DNA of 14,520 nt from DASTPP01 sp035762175 (GTDB lineage Bacteria; Myxococcota_A; Polyangia; Polyangiales; Polyangiaceae), in the NCBI GenBank assembly GCA_035762175.1, contig DASTPP010000157.1, positions 1 to 14,520 on the forward strand, read 5' to 3'. Shown here piece by piece: positions 7,492-14,520 of the stretch. Position 1 is the stretch's first letter. Every line of letters starts with the position of its first letter. Position numbers and translations under genes: made by a program. The notes beneath the pieces are model-generated. The model saw only the letters and a program-made list of their open reading frames with translations. It was not told the origin of the DNA and did no database searches.

Positions 7492-8184
7492 ATGGCCGAA
7501 GCCGACTGGAGTTACTTGAACGACAGCCTGCCGGCGGCCTCGGTCGACCGGGGCGTGACGGCCGGCATCGCCCGGCCCCCGGGCGGCGGCACCTTCCTCT
7601 TCGGCTTCAACTCGCTCGCGGTTGCCACCGGCGCGGTCGCGCTCTTCGTCAACCTGCCGGGCTTCGCTCCGATGCAGAAGGGCGCTTCGATTCGGGGTTG
7701 CCTGCAGCGCGGCCCGGGCGGGGGGGCGACGGGCTTCTCGCCCTTTCTGTTCGTGTGCGGCCAGGGCACGTCGGTCAACGACCAGGCCTACCTGCTCGGC
7801 CTCTCGGACGACGACCCGCACCGCGTCGTGCTGCGCAAGGGGGCCGTGGCGGGCGGCGTCCCCCCCGACGGCCCCGGCACACTGCTCCAGTCGGGCGAGA
7901 GCTTCGCCCAGGGCACGTGGCTGCACCTGCGGCTCGACGCCCTCGCCAACGGCAACGGCGACGTCGTGCTCGCCGCCTTTCGAAACGACCTCGCGCTGCA
8001 CCCGCTCGGCACCCCGCCCGACTGGCAGCCCATCCCGGGGATGCCTTCGTTCATCGACGATCAACTCGGCATCAATTCCGGCTCGCAGCCGCTCACCTCG
8101 GGCCGCGGTGGCTTCGGCTTCGCCGTACGCGACGTGACGCGGCGGGGCTTTTTCGACCAGCTCGAGCTAGCGAGGCAGGTATGA
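7492..8184 (+). CDS. Lectin-like beta-sandwich protein of the tail operon
   Basis: ATG 7492 starts two bases after the end of the (read-through) repeat gene. The 230-residue product has no signal peptide or membrane segment. It reads as a concanavalin/LamG-like beta sandwich: alternating hydrophobic strands such as TFLFGFNSLAVATGAVALFV (34-53), FSPFLFVCGQG (82-92), AYLLGLSDDDPHRVVLRKG (99-117), then GTWLHLRLDALANGNGDVVL (141-160) and GRGGFGFAVRDVTRRGFFDQ (204-223). The 'W-L-H-L-R-L-D ... G-D-V-V-L' pair of strands is typical of such folds. I think related proteins sit beside baseplate genes in other Myxococcota, but this is from memory. A likely role is a surface or host-binding part of the tail tip. 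The fold assignment is by pattern only. Confidence 0.7.
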   Translation: MAEADWSYLNDSLPAASVDRGVTAGIARPPGGGTFLFGFNSLAVATGAVALFVNLPGFAPMQKGASIRGCLQRGPGGGATGFSPFLFVCGQGTSVNDQAYLLGLSDDDPHRVVLRKGAVAGGVPPDGPGTLLQSGESFAQGTWLHLRLDALANGNGDVVLAAFRNDLALHPLGTPPDWQPIPGMPSFIDDQLGINSGSQPLTSGRGGFGFAVRDVTRRGFFDQLELARQV

Positions 8185-8618
8185 CGGGCCGGGCGCGCGA
8201 AGCGCGCGAGCCGGGAGGGACCGGCCCGCGGCCCTCGCCGGACGAGGGCGCGTTCACCGCACGGCTTGGCGCCGGCCAAGGGCGCACGCCGGACGGCGAA
8301 GGCGGCCACGCCTTCGTGCTCGGACAGGCCGAGCCCGGCTGGCGTTCGGACCTCGAGGCGGGCGACTACGCCGAGGTGCGCCAGGACGTCGACCTGACGG
8401 GCGCGGAGCTCGTGTGCGTGCGCCTGCGCCTACGCGTTCCCGCGGGCGTGCCGCCCGGGCTCGCCTGGCAGGCCTCGCTCTGGGTGGGGGGCGTGCGGCG
8501 CGCGAGCGCCCGCGCCGAACCGGGGCGGACGCGCCTGCTCACCGACCTCGCGGCGAGCGTCGGCGCGCTCCGAGGCACGCACGCGGTCGCCATCCGCCTC
8601 GAGCTCGTGGCGACGTAG
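8181..8618 (+). CDS. Small beta-rich tail-operon protein, unknown function
   Basis: ATG 8181 overlaps the previous stop by four bases (ATGA) and has a purine-rich stretch (GAGGCAGGT) just upstream. The 145-residue product begins with a charged, Pro/Gly-rich leader of about 25 residues. A predicted beta domain follows, with strands around GDYAEVRQDVDL (61-72), LVCVRLRLRVPAG (77-89), LAWQASLWVGGVRRA (94-108) and THAVAIRLELV (133-143). This pattern is like a compact jelly-roll or binding domain. No family is recognised. It is followed 15 bases later by the tail protein gene, so it is transcribed with the tail operon and is probably a tail-tip accessory. Confidence 0.65.
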   Translation: MTGRAREAREPGGTGPRPSPDEGAFTARLGAGQGRTPDGEGGHAFVLGQAEPGWRSDLEAGDYAEVRQDVDLTGAELVCVRLRLRVPAGVPPGLAWQASLWVGGVRRASARAEPGRTRLLTDLAASVGALRGTHAVAIRLELVAT

Positions 8619-8630
8619 GGGAGAGGGGGG
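8618..8630 (+). promoter_or_regulatory. Purine-rich ribosome binding site deciding a GTG start
   Basis: The run GGGGAGAGGGGGG lies directly between the previous stop and GTG 8634, with a spacing of three to eight bases depending on which purines pair. No ATG is available nearby in this frame, so the site supports GTG as the start. Confidence 0.55.
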
Positions 8631-8633
8631 CAC

Positions 8634-9975
8634 GTGCCCGAGCTCGAACTGCCCGCGCTCGTCGTCGACGACGTCGTCGCCGTGGCGGCGCCCGGGCGGC
8701 TCGTGCTCTGCAACCGCGACCCCGGCCCCGACGAGGTCGGCGTGCCGCTGGGCACCCTGATCGCCCTCGAGTTCGCCGACACAGGCGGGAGCGGCGTTGA
8801 CGTCACGGCGACCCGGGTGTGGGTCGGCGGCGCGCTCGCCTTCGCGGGCCGGGGGGTGGTCCCCCCCTTCGACGGGCCGCGCGCGGGCCTTCTTGTCCCC
8901 CCCTTCGACGGGCCGCGCGCGGGCCTTCTTGTCGATCGACCCGCGCGCGCCCTTCGTGAGCCTCGAGCGGGTCGAGGTGCGCGTTCGGGCGAAAACGCTC
9001 GACGGGCGCGCCGAGCTCGACGCTCGGTACACCTTTCTGGCCGAAGACCGGACGGCCCCGCGCGTGCTCGCGGCGACGGCCCGGGGGCCCCGGCGCGTCG
9101 TCGTCGCGTTCGACGAACCGGTTGACCTGGGCCCGGGCTTCGCCGCCGCCTTCGAGGCGCTCGACGCGCCGGCCGTCCCCGTCGCCGCCGTCCACGCACA
9201 GGCCGAGGGCAGCTTGCTCTCCCTCGACCTCGAGCCCGAGCTCTCGCCCGGGGCGCGCTATGAGGTGCGGCTCGCAGGCGTCGCCGACCCGAACGGCAAC
9301 GTCGTGCTGCCTCCGTTCGACCGAGCCACCTTCGTCGCGCCGCGCCCCCCGCGCCCCGCGCGCCGCCGCTTCGACCTGTGGTCGATGCTGCCGAAGCACA
9401 ACCGGCGGGCCGACGCGACCGGCGACCTCGCCCGCTTCGTCGCGTGCCTGCAAGAGGTCACCGATCTCGCGCTCGCCGACGTCGACCGCTTCGCCGAGCT
9501 GCTCGACCTCGAGCGCGCGCCCGAGCCCTTCGTCGACGCGATGCTCTCCGACCTCGGAAACCCCTTCTACTTCGAACTCGGCGAGCTCCAAAAGCGCCGG
9601 CTCGCCGCGGTGCTCGTCGCGATGTACCGAGAGAAGGGCACCGAGCCCGGCATCAAGAACGCCGTGCGCTTCTTTCTCGGCGTCGAGGTAACGCGCATCC
9701 TCGCCTTCGCGGGCACGGCCCTCACGCTCGGCGAGTCGGAGCTCGGCGCCGATTGGGAGCTCGGCCCGTCGGGTCGTTTCGCCCGCTACGCCTTCCACGT
9801 CGAGGTCGCGTCCACGCTCACGCCGCTTGAGCGCAAGCACGTGCGCGCGCTCGTCACCTACTTGAAGCCGGCCCACACGCACCTGGTTGATATTTTGGGG
9901 CCAGCGGTCCCGCCGACCGTCGACCCCTGGGAGCTCGGCCAGTCGGCCCTCGGCGAGACGACGCTCTTGCATTGA
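8634..9975 (+). CDS. Ig-like plus phage tail protein I (P2 gpI/TIGR02242-like), frameshifted
   Basis: GTG 8634 opens one frame, which gives VGVPLGTLIALEFADTGGSG and TRVWVGGALAFAG, then two copies of PPFDGPRAGLLV. Around 8926-8940 the reading must move to the next frame, where SIDPRAPFVSLERVEVRVRA continues to TGA 9973-9975, for about 446 residues in total. A SbsA/Big_5-like Ig domain (APRVLAATARGPRRVVVAFD to DPNGNVVLPPFD) is in the middle. From about residue 243 a gpI-type domain follows: RFDLWSMLPKHNRRAD, FVACLQEVTDLALADVDRF, LLDLERAPEPFVDAMLSDLG, MYREKGTEPGIKNAVRFFLG and the end LGQSALGETTLLH. This family connects the baseplate to fibres. The downstream frame has no plausible start of its own, so this is one gene broken by an indel, by error or by decay. 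Confidence 0.8.
8859..8933 (+). repeat. Perfect 36-base tandem duplication inside the tail gene
   Basis: The unit starting GTCCCCCCCTTCGACGGG occurs at 8859-8894 and again, without any mismatch, at 8895-8930, followed by a further GTC. It is 12 codons long, so it keeps the frame and encodes VPPFDGPRAGLL twice. Perfect identity means a very recent duplication or an assembly artefact. The frameshift of the gene lies at its right edge. Confidence 0.95.
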
Positions 9976-10004
9976 AGCCCGACCCCTCACGCGCACACGA
10001 TTCG

Positions 10005-10032
10005 CCCCCGCACGGTGCCACGCGAGCGGGGG
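10005..10032 (+). terminator. Hairpin after the tail gene, possible terminator
   Basis: CCCCCGC (10005-10011) pairs perfectly with GCGGGGG (10026-10032) over a 14-base loop, 30 bases after the tail gene's stop. No T run follows directly; a T-rich stretch (TTCGTCCTTTTCGTCC) comes only at about 10078. The rest of 9976-10240 holds no gene. A second small inverted repeat, GGTTCG-AA-CGAACC, is at 10055-10068. Confidence 0.3.
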
Positions 10033-10240
10033 AACCCAAAGCCCCGAGAGGGAAGGTTCGAACGAACCGATTCCGTCTTCGTCCTTTTCGTCCAGACGGA
10101 CTCCCTTACGCCCCGCCCGCATGGCGGCGGCGCCCCGACAAAGCTCGACGCAGCGCACGCGCGGCCCGACGCCCCGGTCGGTCGCGGCAACGGCCTCACC
10201 CGAGCCGAGTTCGCCAACGCCCCCTCGAGCTCCGCGCCCG

Positions 10241-10723
10241 TTAGAGTTCGACGTCGACGGCCAGCGATGCCCAATCTAGGCCCGCGAGCTGTTCGAGCGC
10301 CGGTTCTTGAATGGGCAGGGCGTACTCATCTTGGAACCAGACTACCGTCAAAGCGGACAGCGACGCAGCGGAACCGCGCACCGTATCGTTGCAGCGGAAG
10401 GAGCCAATGCATTGAACCATCGGCAGCCATTCGGGAATGCGGCGGGCAGAGTGCTCGACGACCGAGCGCATGTCTCCCGGCGCTCGAAGGTAGTCTCGCC
10501 GGGGCGGCGAGAGCAGATGCGGCACAGCCCCCGGCGGGCAATGCCCTGCCGCTTCTCGCAGGGCGCGCTCGATCAACGCGTCGTTCCATTTCGCGCTCGG
10601 GACGCCCTCAAGCAGACCAGCGTAAGTCATCTTTTGGTGGAGGGCTTCGAGCGTAAGGACACGCCCCGACCTCAGCGGCAGCTGACAACGCAAGTGGTAC
10701 GCAATGCAGTAACCTAGGCTCAT
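10241..10723 (-). CDS. Conserved-looking hypothetical protein (160 aa)
   Basis: The ATG complementary to 10721-10723 has a good Shine-Dalgarno sequence on the minus strand (GGAGGG, five bases upstream). The product is a compact soluble protein without signal or membrane segment. It looks real because of its balanced composition: YHLRCQLPLRSGRVLTLEAL (9-28), LLEGVPSAKWNDALIERALR (37-56), HLLSPPRRDYLRAPGD (69-84), IPEWLPMVQCIGSFRC (96-111) and ALTVVWFQDEYALPI (124-138). I think I have seen similar proteins in Myxococcota and Planctomycetes without a function. It runs against the tail operon and sits in the segment separating the tail gene from its relic, so it may be inserted cargo. Cys13, Cys62, Cys105 and Cys111 have no recognisable metal motif. 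Confidence 0.75.
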   Translation of the reverse strand: MSLGYCIAYHLRCQLPLRSGRVLTLEALHQKMTYAGLLEGVPSAKWNDALIERALREAAGHCPPGAVPHLLSPPRRDYLRAPGDMRSVVEHSARRIPEWLPMVQCIGSFRCNDTVRGSAASLSALTVVWFQDEYALPIQEPALEQLAGLDWASLAVDVEL

Positions 10724-11211
10724 GCTCGCCCTCCGGCCGGGCCGAGCTTACATGCGCGTCGGCGCGGGCGCCGCACCTTGCTCGGCGGCGGACGACACGC
10801 CTGGTGCGACGAGCGCACCTTGACCTTCTCCGACCCCGACCCCGGTTCGCGGTCACGGCCTGGAAGCTCGGCCCGTGGGCGCCCGGCGAAACCACGGACC
10901 TGCACGGAAGAGCGGCGAGAGCCCTCCGAACCGAACGCAGCGAACGTCGCGAGGGGTTGGCCCTGCGCCCCCGACGAATGCGTTGCGAAAGGCCTCGGAC
11001 GCGAAGCCCGTACGACCGCGGATTCAGGGGCACCGCGCCGCTCGGCACGCTCACCCCGTCGTCGCGTCGCGTGCGCCCCTTCGCACCACCTACCTCGCGC
11101 CCGCACTTTCCCTGCGGGGGAGCGGAGTTTTCAGCCGATGGCGACCTGACTGTATGCGCCGGGGGGCGCGCCCGCAGACGTGCCGAGCGTCGGGGGAACG
11201 ACGGCAGGGTG
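10724..11211. other. 488-base region without a gene
   Basis: No frame on either strand gives a believable protein; translations are Arg/Pro/Ser-rich with weak codon bias. It separates two minus-strand genes and should hold the promoter of the 160-residue protein and the 3' end of the TPR lipoprotein transcript. A small GC hairpin (GCGCC-GGGG-GGCGC, 11156-11169) lies just beyond the TPR gene's stop but lacks a U tract on the minus strand. I see no RNA gene. Confidence 0.4.
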
Positions 11212-12804
11212 TTAGGGCAGGGGGGCCGCGGGGCGCGAGGCAGTGCGCGCGGCAAGCTCCTTCTCGAAGGTTTGCAAGCGCGCGAGCATGTCGGGCTTTT
11301 TGAGCCCCTCGGGAGCGAGATAGACGGCGATGCGCTGTGCCGCAACGGCCTCGTCGAGCCGCCCGAGGCGGTAGAGCAACACGGCGACGGTGTCGTAGCA
11401 CTCGAAGCACGAGGGGTTGGCGGCGATGGCCTTGCGGGCGAAGGGCAGCCCGCGCTCGGGGTCGCCGCGGAGCGCGTCGTACCAGGCGAGGTTGTTCCAC
11501 GCGGCGACCGAACCGGCGCTCTCGCGCAAACCCTCGAACAGCTCCTTCATCTCGGCTTCGCGCTGAGCGTCGCCCGGGTGCTCTCGGGCTTGCCTGTGCA
11601 GGTAGGACGCGAGCGAGTAGGCGGTGCGAAAGTCGTCGGGGGCGAGGGCGCGGGCCTTGCGGTAGTCGGCGAGCGCTTGCTCACCGCGGCGTTGCCGCTC
11701 GAACCACTCGCCCCGCAAGCGGTAGGCCGACGCGAAGGTTGGATCGGCGTTGAGGGCGGCGTCGAGCTCTTCGCCGACGCGTTTCAGGTGCCCTCCCTCC
11801 CAGGGCCGCACGCGTGCCCAGAGCAGACGCACCTCGACCTCGGGCATCGGCTGCACATGCGCCTTCGTGGTGCCTAGCCGCGGGGCGTACGAGCCAGTGT
11901 TATAGAATATACGCGCCTGCCCGAAACTCTTGCGGTACTCGGCTTCGAGCTGTTCGGGCGATACGCCCTTGTCGCGCAGGGCGGCGTCCCACGCGGCGCC
12001 TGGCTCGTCGCCCTCGTGGAGGGCGTGCAGGTATTGGTCGAACGCTTCTTTGAGCGGCCGTGGGCCAAAGTGCATGGTGTGCACGAGGTTCCACGAAGCG
12101 GCAGCGTTCAAGACGTTGCGCTTGGCGTCATGGGGATCGTTGGTGAGGCCGTAGAAACCCCGCCAGTCGATTTTGACGAGGGCTGAAGGGCCCGGCAGTT
12201 CGTCACGCGACGCCTTGATGGCGCCCCGGCTGGTGCCGATGACGACCTCCGAATCGAGCCCGAAGACCCACGAAGGGGACGCTCGGCCGACCTCGACCTT
12301 GCCCCCCTTGAGCGTAAGCGTCTCATAGAAATGGGCGTACCCTTCGCGCAGCCAGGGGGGCGCGACAGGGAAGTAAAACGCGATGAAGTAGCGGGTGAAC
12401 CGGTGCTGCAGGACCCGTCGGAGATCGGGGTCGAGCCCGCGGTGGAGCACCAACATGGGCCTGCCGTCGGGGTCGTGCGCCTCGCGCACAAAGCAGCCAC
12501 GCTTGCGAGAGGAGCTAATCTCTCGATAGGCGTCTTCGCGTTGGAAGAGCGTGACCTCGAAACGCCACTTCGGCTTCTGCGGATAGGGGAAGGCGATGTC
12601 TTCGAGCGCACCGTAGATGTCTTCGAGCTCGCGCGCCACCCCTTGCGCTTCGTCGGTCGGCACGTCGGTGTAGAGCGTGAAGTGGCGCGACGTCAGCTTC
12701 GACCATTTGGGGCCACCCTGCGCCGGCGACACGAACGGCGGCGGCGTGCACGCGCCCAGCCACACCGCTGCCCCCAGCAGCGCCCCCCCCAGAGTGCGTT
12801 TCAT
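11212..12804 (-). CDS. TPR lipoprotein with a degenerate peptidase-MA-like domain
   Basis: The frame extends upstream to 13254, but the ATG complementary to 12802-12804 gives a clean lipoprotein signal: MKR, a hydrophobic core and the lipobox LGAC with Cys19. The 530-residue product has an N-terminal domain like gluzincin 'peptidase MA' proteins: SRHFTLYTDVP (39-49), RFEVTLFQREDAY (81-93) and PPWLREGYAHFYETL (149-163). The zinc motif HExxH is replaced by HRFTR (134-138), so it is probably not an active metallopeptidase. Residues 342-500 form about four TPR-like helical pairs (AYRLRGEWFERQRRGEQAL, AAWNNLAWYDALRGDPERGL, CYDTVAVLLYRLGRLDEAV) that bind partner proteins. It should be anchored in the envelope. 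It is antisense to the tail genes, next to the tail relic. Confidence 0.85.
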   Translation of the reverse strand: MKRTLGGALLGAAVWLGACTPPPFVSPAQGGPKWSKLTSRHFTLYTDVPTDEAQGVARELEDIYGALEDIAFPYPQKPKWRFEVTLFQREDAYREISSSRKRGCFVREAHDPDGRPMLVLHRGLDPDLRRVLQHRFTRYFIAFYFPVAPPWLREGYAHFYETLTLKGGKVEVGRASPSWVFGLDSEVVIGTSRGAIKASRDELPGPSALVKIDWRGFYGLTNDPHDAKRNVLNAAASWNLVHTMHFGPRPLKEAFDQYLHALHEGDEPGAAWDAALRDKGVSPEQLEAEYRKSFGQARIFYNTGSYAPRLGTTKAHVQPMPEVEVRLLWARVRPWEGGHLKRVGEELDAALNADPTFASAYRLRGEWFERQRRGEQALADYRKARALAPDDFRTAYSLASYLHRQAREHPGDAQREAEMKELFEGLRESAGSVAAWNNLAWYDALRGDPERGLPFARKAIAANPSCFECYDTVAVLLYRLGRLDEAVAAQRIAVYLAPEGLKKPDMLARLQTFEKELAARTASRPAAPLP

Positions 12805-12974
12805 CCCTGGCTTGGTAACACAAACGATGCCATTGACAACGGCCAAGACCGATGTGTTTGCTGGCTGCGGCGCGCGGGTGCGATGAGGTGAGGGTGGCGC
12901 CGGACGCTTGTTCCGCCGTTTCTGGAAAAATGCCGTGAACGAGCGGTTATGCGGCGCCCCGCAGTACGCCCGCC

Positions 12975-13161
12975 TTATCGCCTGCAGGAGGTGGCCGACC
13001 TCGCGCTCGCCGACGTCAGCCGGTTCCCCGGACGTCTTTAACCTCGAGCGCGCCTCCGAGCCCCTCGTCGATGAGACGCTAGGGAACCCAACCCGCCGCC
13101 CGCGGTCGAACGCCGGGTGCTCAGCCAGTCCATGCTCGGCGAGACGACGGACCTGCACTAA
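12975..13161 (+). pseudogene. Decayed second copy of the tail protein I C-terminus
   Basis: Three pieces match the gene ending at 9975, in different frames. First, YRLQEVADLALADVSRF (about 12975-13025) matches LQEVTDLALADVDRF. Second, VFNLERASEPLVDETLGNP (about 13035-13091) matches LLDLERAPEPFVDAMLSDLGNP. Third, LSQSMLGETTDLH with stop TAA 13159-13161 matches LGQSALGETTLLH. The 15 bases CTCGGCGAGACGACG occur in both (9949-9963 and 13135-13149). Everything between 'LGNP' and the last 20 or so residues is deleted, and frames differ, so this is not functional. It may be the residue of a tandem tail paralogue or of the recombination that placed two minus-strand genes here. Confidence 0.8.
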
Positions 13162-13171
13162 CGGGGCCTCA

Positions 13172-13207
13172 CCTCTCACGTGCCGGCAGGGGTGAGAGGA
13201 TTTTCGC
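13172..13207 (+). terminator. Rho-independent-type terminator after the tail relic
   Basis: CCTCTCAC (13172-13179) pairs perfectly with GTGAGAGG (13192-13199) over a 12-base loop (GTGCCGGCAGGG) and is followed by ATTTTCG. The position, 10 bases after the relic's stop, suggests it once ended a tail transcript. The following fibre gene would then need its own promoter in 13208-13265. Confidence 0.6.
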
Positions 13208-13265
13208 TGTCCCCCATCGGCCACCGCTGGCTTTGTTCTCGTCGAGGCACCCACCCGGGGGCCCC

Positions 13266-14520
13266 ATGGCCGACCGCGTCGACTACTACTTCCGCCAGAA
13301 GGTGACCGAGGCCGAGCTCGACCTGGGCTTCGAGCTGCTCGAGCGCGCCGACCGAAACCTCGCCGCCGACATCGGCCTCTTCGGCCTCGTCGCGGGCGCC
13401 GTCCCCGCCCAGCACAGCCCCCTGCCGGACCTGTCGATCGATCTCACCGCCCCCGCGCGCGCCTACGACCGGGCGGGCCAGCGCGTCTTCTTCGGCACCG
13501 GGCAGACCGTCGACGGCTCGGTCGACCACAACGGCCTGCCCACCGAGGTCACGGCCGCGGGCAACGAACGCTGGGTCAGCGTCTTCCTCCGCTTCGACCG
13601 CTCGCTCTCGGACCCGCGCACCGACGGCAACTCGCAGCAGGTGCTCTTCCGCCGCGACGAGTCCTTCGCGCTCGTCGTGCGCCAGGGCCCCGAAGCCCCC
13701 GCGGGCTCGGCCCCGAGGCCCCCGCTCGAGGAGGCGGAACTGCTCGTCTGCGACGTGCGGCGCACGGCCGGTCAGACCCAGATCCTCGGCGTCGACCTCG
13801 ACCTCACCCGGAGGCAGGCCTTCGTCTTCGCGCCCGCTGGCTCGGTCTCGGTCGTCGCAGGCCTCTGGAAGGCCCTCGCGACGACGGCGTCCACGGTGCA
13901 GCAAGCGCTCGACTCGGCCGACGGCCTGCTCGCCCACCAGGCCGGGCGTCTGACGGCCCACCTCGAGGCCACGGTCGGCGCCCACCCGGCCTCCGCGGTC
14001 GCCGTCGCCGACGCGGGCAACGTGCTGAACGCCACGCACGTCGAGGGCGCGCTCGCCGAGATCCTCGGCGCCTTCGGCGCGGGGCACGTGCGCTCGAGCG
14101 AGGGGGCCTCGGCCGGAATGCACCGCACCCTCCGCCAGCCCGTGCTCGGCGCCGGGCGCGTGCTCTTGCTCGACGCCGGCGTCACGGGCTCGGCCGCGAC
14201 GCGCCTCCGGGTCTACGGCGACGACGAGGCCGTGTGGGTGACGCTCAACGCCGCCTGGAACGGCTCGGCCTGGGTGCGCGACAGCGCCGCCGTGCGCTCA
14301 GGCGGCTTCCGCTTCGGCCGCGACGGGTTCGCCTTCCTGCACGACGACCAATTCGGCGCGAGCTTCGCCGACTTCGCCGGGCAGTGGGCCCTGCGCCTGG
14401 GCGGCGAGGCCGAGGCCGGCTTCGAGGTGCAGGGGCCGGCGCGCTCGAGCGGCCACCTGGCGCTGCGCGCGACGAACCCCACCTCGGCCCAGGCGACCGT
14501 GTCGGCCGGCGACGCCGTCA
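13266..14520 (+). CDS. Large tail-fibre-like protein (3' end outside window)
   Basis: ATG 13266 opens a frame without a stop to the window edge (418 codons). The N-terminus, MADRVDYYFRQKVTEAELDL, is mixed helical (DYYFRQKVTEAELDLGFELLERADR). A beta-rich domain follows with LSIDLTAPARAYDRAGQRVF, LRFDRSLSDPRTDGNSQQV and LLVCDVRRTAGQTQILGVD. A helical segment (SVSVVAGLWKALATTASTVQ onward) then leads to NVLNATHVEGALAEILGAFG. The last resembles the 'NVQ-x-A-L-x-E-L' segments of phage fibres and collar proteins. The rest has strands with Gly/Ala-rich turns. There is no signal peptide. Following the tail-I relic, it is likely the fibre or receptor-binding component anchored to that protein. I know it as a type seen next to baseplate genes, not as a named family. 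A Gly-rich ribosome site is possible (GGGGGCCCC) but weak. Confidence 0.75.
   Translation, partial: MADRVDYYFRQKVTEAELDLGFELLERADRNLAADIGLFGLVAGAVPAQHSPLPDLSIDLTAPARAYDRAGQRVFFGTGQTVDGSVDHNGLPTEVTAAGNERWVSVFLRFDRSLSDPRTDGNSQQVLFRRDESFALVVRQGPEAPAGSAPRPPLEEAELLVCDVRRTAGQTQILGVDLDLTRRQAFVFAPAGSVSVVAGLWKALATTASTVQQALDSADGLLAHQAGRLTAHLEATVGAHPASAVAVADAGNVLNATHVEGALAEILGAFGAGHVRSSEGASAGMHRTLRQPVLGAGRVLLLDAGVTGSAATRLRVYGDDEAVWVTLNAAWNGSAWVRDSAAVRSGGFRFGRDGFAFLHDDQFGASFADFAGQWALRLGGEAEAGFEVQGPARSSGHLALRATNPTSAQATVSAGDAV

Noticed and set aside
10051..10070. GGTTCGAA-like string resembling a tRNA T-loop
   Set aside because: The flanking bases do not form a five-pair T stem, and no acceptor, D or anticodon arms can be drawn around it.
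8803..10158. 451-codon minus-strand open frame
   Set aside because: Antisense to the tail protein I gene, whose family motifs are clear on the plus strand.
10804..11877. Plus-strand open frame of 357 codons
   Set aside because: Most of it is the complement of the TPR lipoprotein, and the first part is non-coding in character.
12833..12861. A perfect TTGACA that could be a -35 box
   Set aside because: No acceptable -10 hexamer follows at 16-18 bases, and the plus-strand gene downstream is only a relic.
1..14520. CRISPR array, transposase or integrase, rRNA
   Set aside because: No regularly spaced repeats, no DDE, HUH or tyrosine-recombinase motifs in any frame, and no rRNA-like conserved segments were seen.

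Overview
The window is very GC-rich, with third codon positions almost all G or C. It carries several lipoprotein-type signal peptides, an RCC1-like propeller gene, a BciA-type reductase and a phage-tail-like structural cluster. This suits a large-genome Myxococcota bacterium (Polyangia-like). That assignment is inferred from protein style, because there is no rRNA or other marker.

Layout. Positions 1-2760 are a poorly preserved left part: the 3' end of an unrecognised gene, an RCC1-repeat gene broken by several frame changes, a minus-strand lipoprotein, and a 639-base gap without a gene. Positions 2761-4414 look like a tightly coupled operon with two 4-base overlaps: a divinyl (proto)chlorophyllide 8-vinyl-reductase family protein, a small four-helix membrane protein, and a TMEM14-family membrane protein that loses its reading frame. 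Positions 4400-4757 hold an imperfect 79-base tandem duplication and a long hairpin. They are followed by a small Cys-rich lipoprotein (4758-5264).

Positions 5340-9975 are a plus-strand phage-tail-like operon: a baseplate J protein, a protein built from 'FE..W..N..F' repeats that is interrupted by an amber codon, a lectin-like beta-sandwich protein, a small beta protein, and an Ig-like plus P2-gpI-type tail protein. The last contains a perfect 36-base tandem duplication and a frameshift. From 13266 to the window end there is a large tail-fibre-like gene. Between these two parts lie two minus-strand genes, a 160-residue conserved hypothetical and a TPR lipoprotein with a degenerate metallopeptidase core. 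Next to the fibre gene is a decayed second copy of the tail-protein C-terminus (12975-13161). This implies that the tail operon was split by an insertion or rearrangement, or once held tandem paralogues.

The tail genes probably build the baseplate, the tail tip and host-binding parts of a phage tail or contractile injection-like particle. No sheath, tube, ATPase or toxin is in the window, so prophage, tailocin and injection system cannot be told apart here. The number of broken frames (RCC1, TMEM14, amber, tail frameshift, tail relic) means either real decay or sequence error, and reads are needed to decide.
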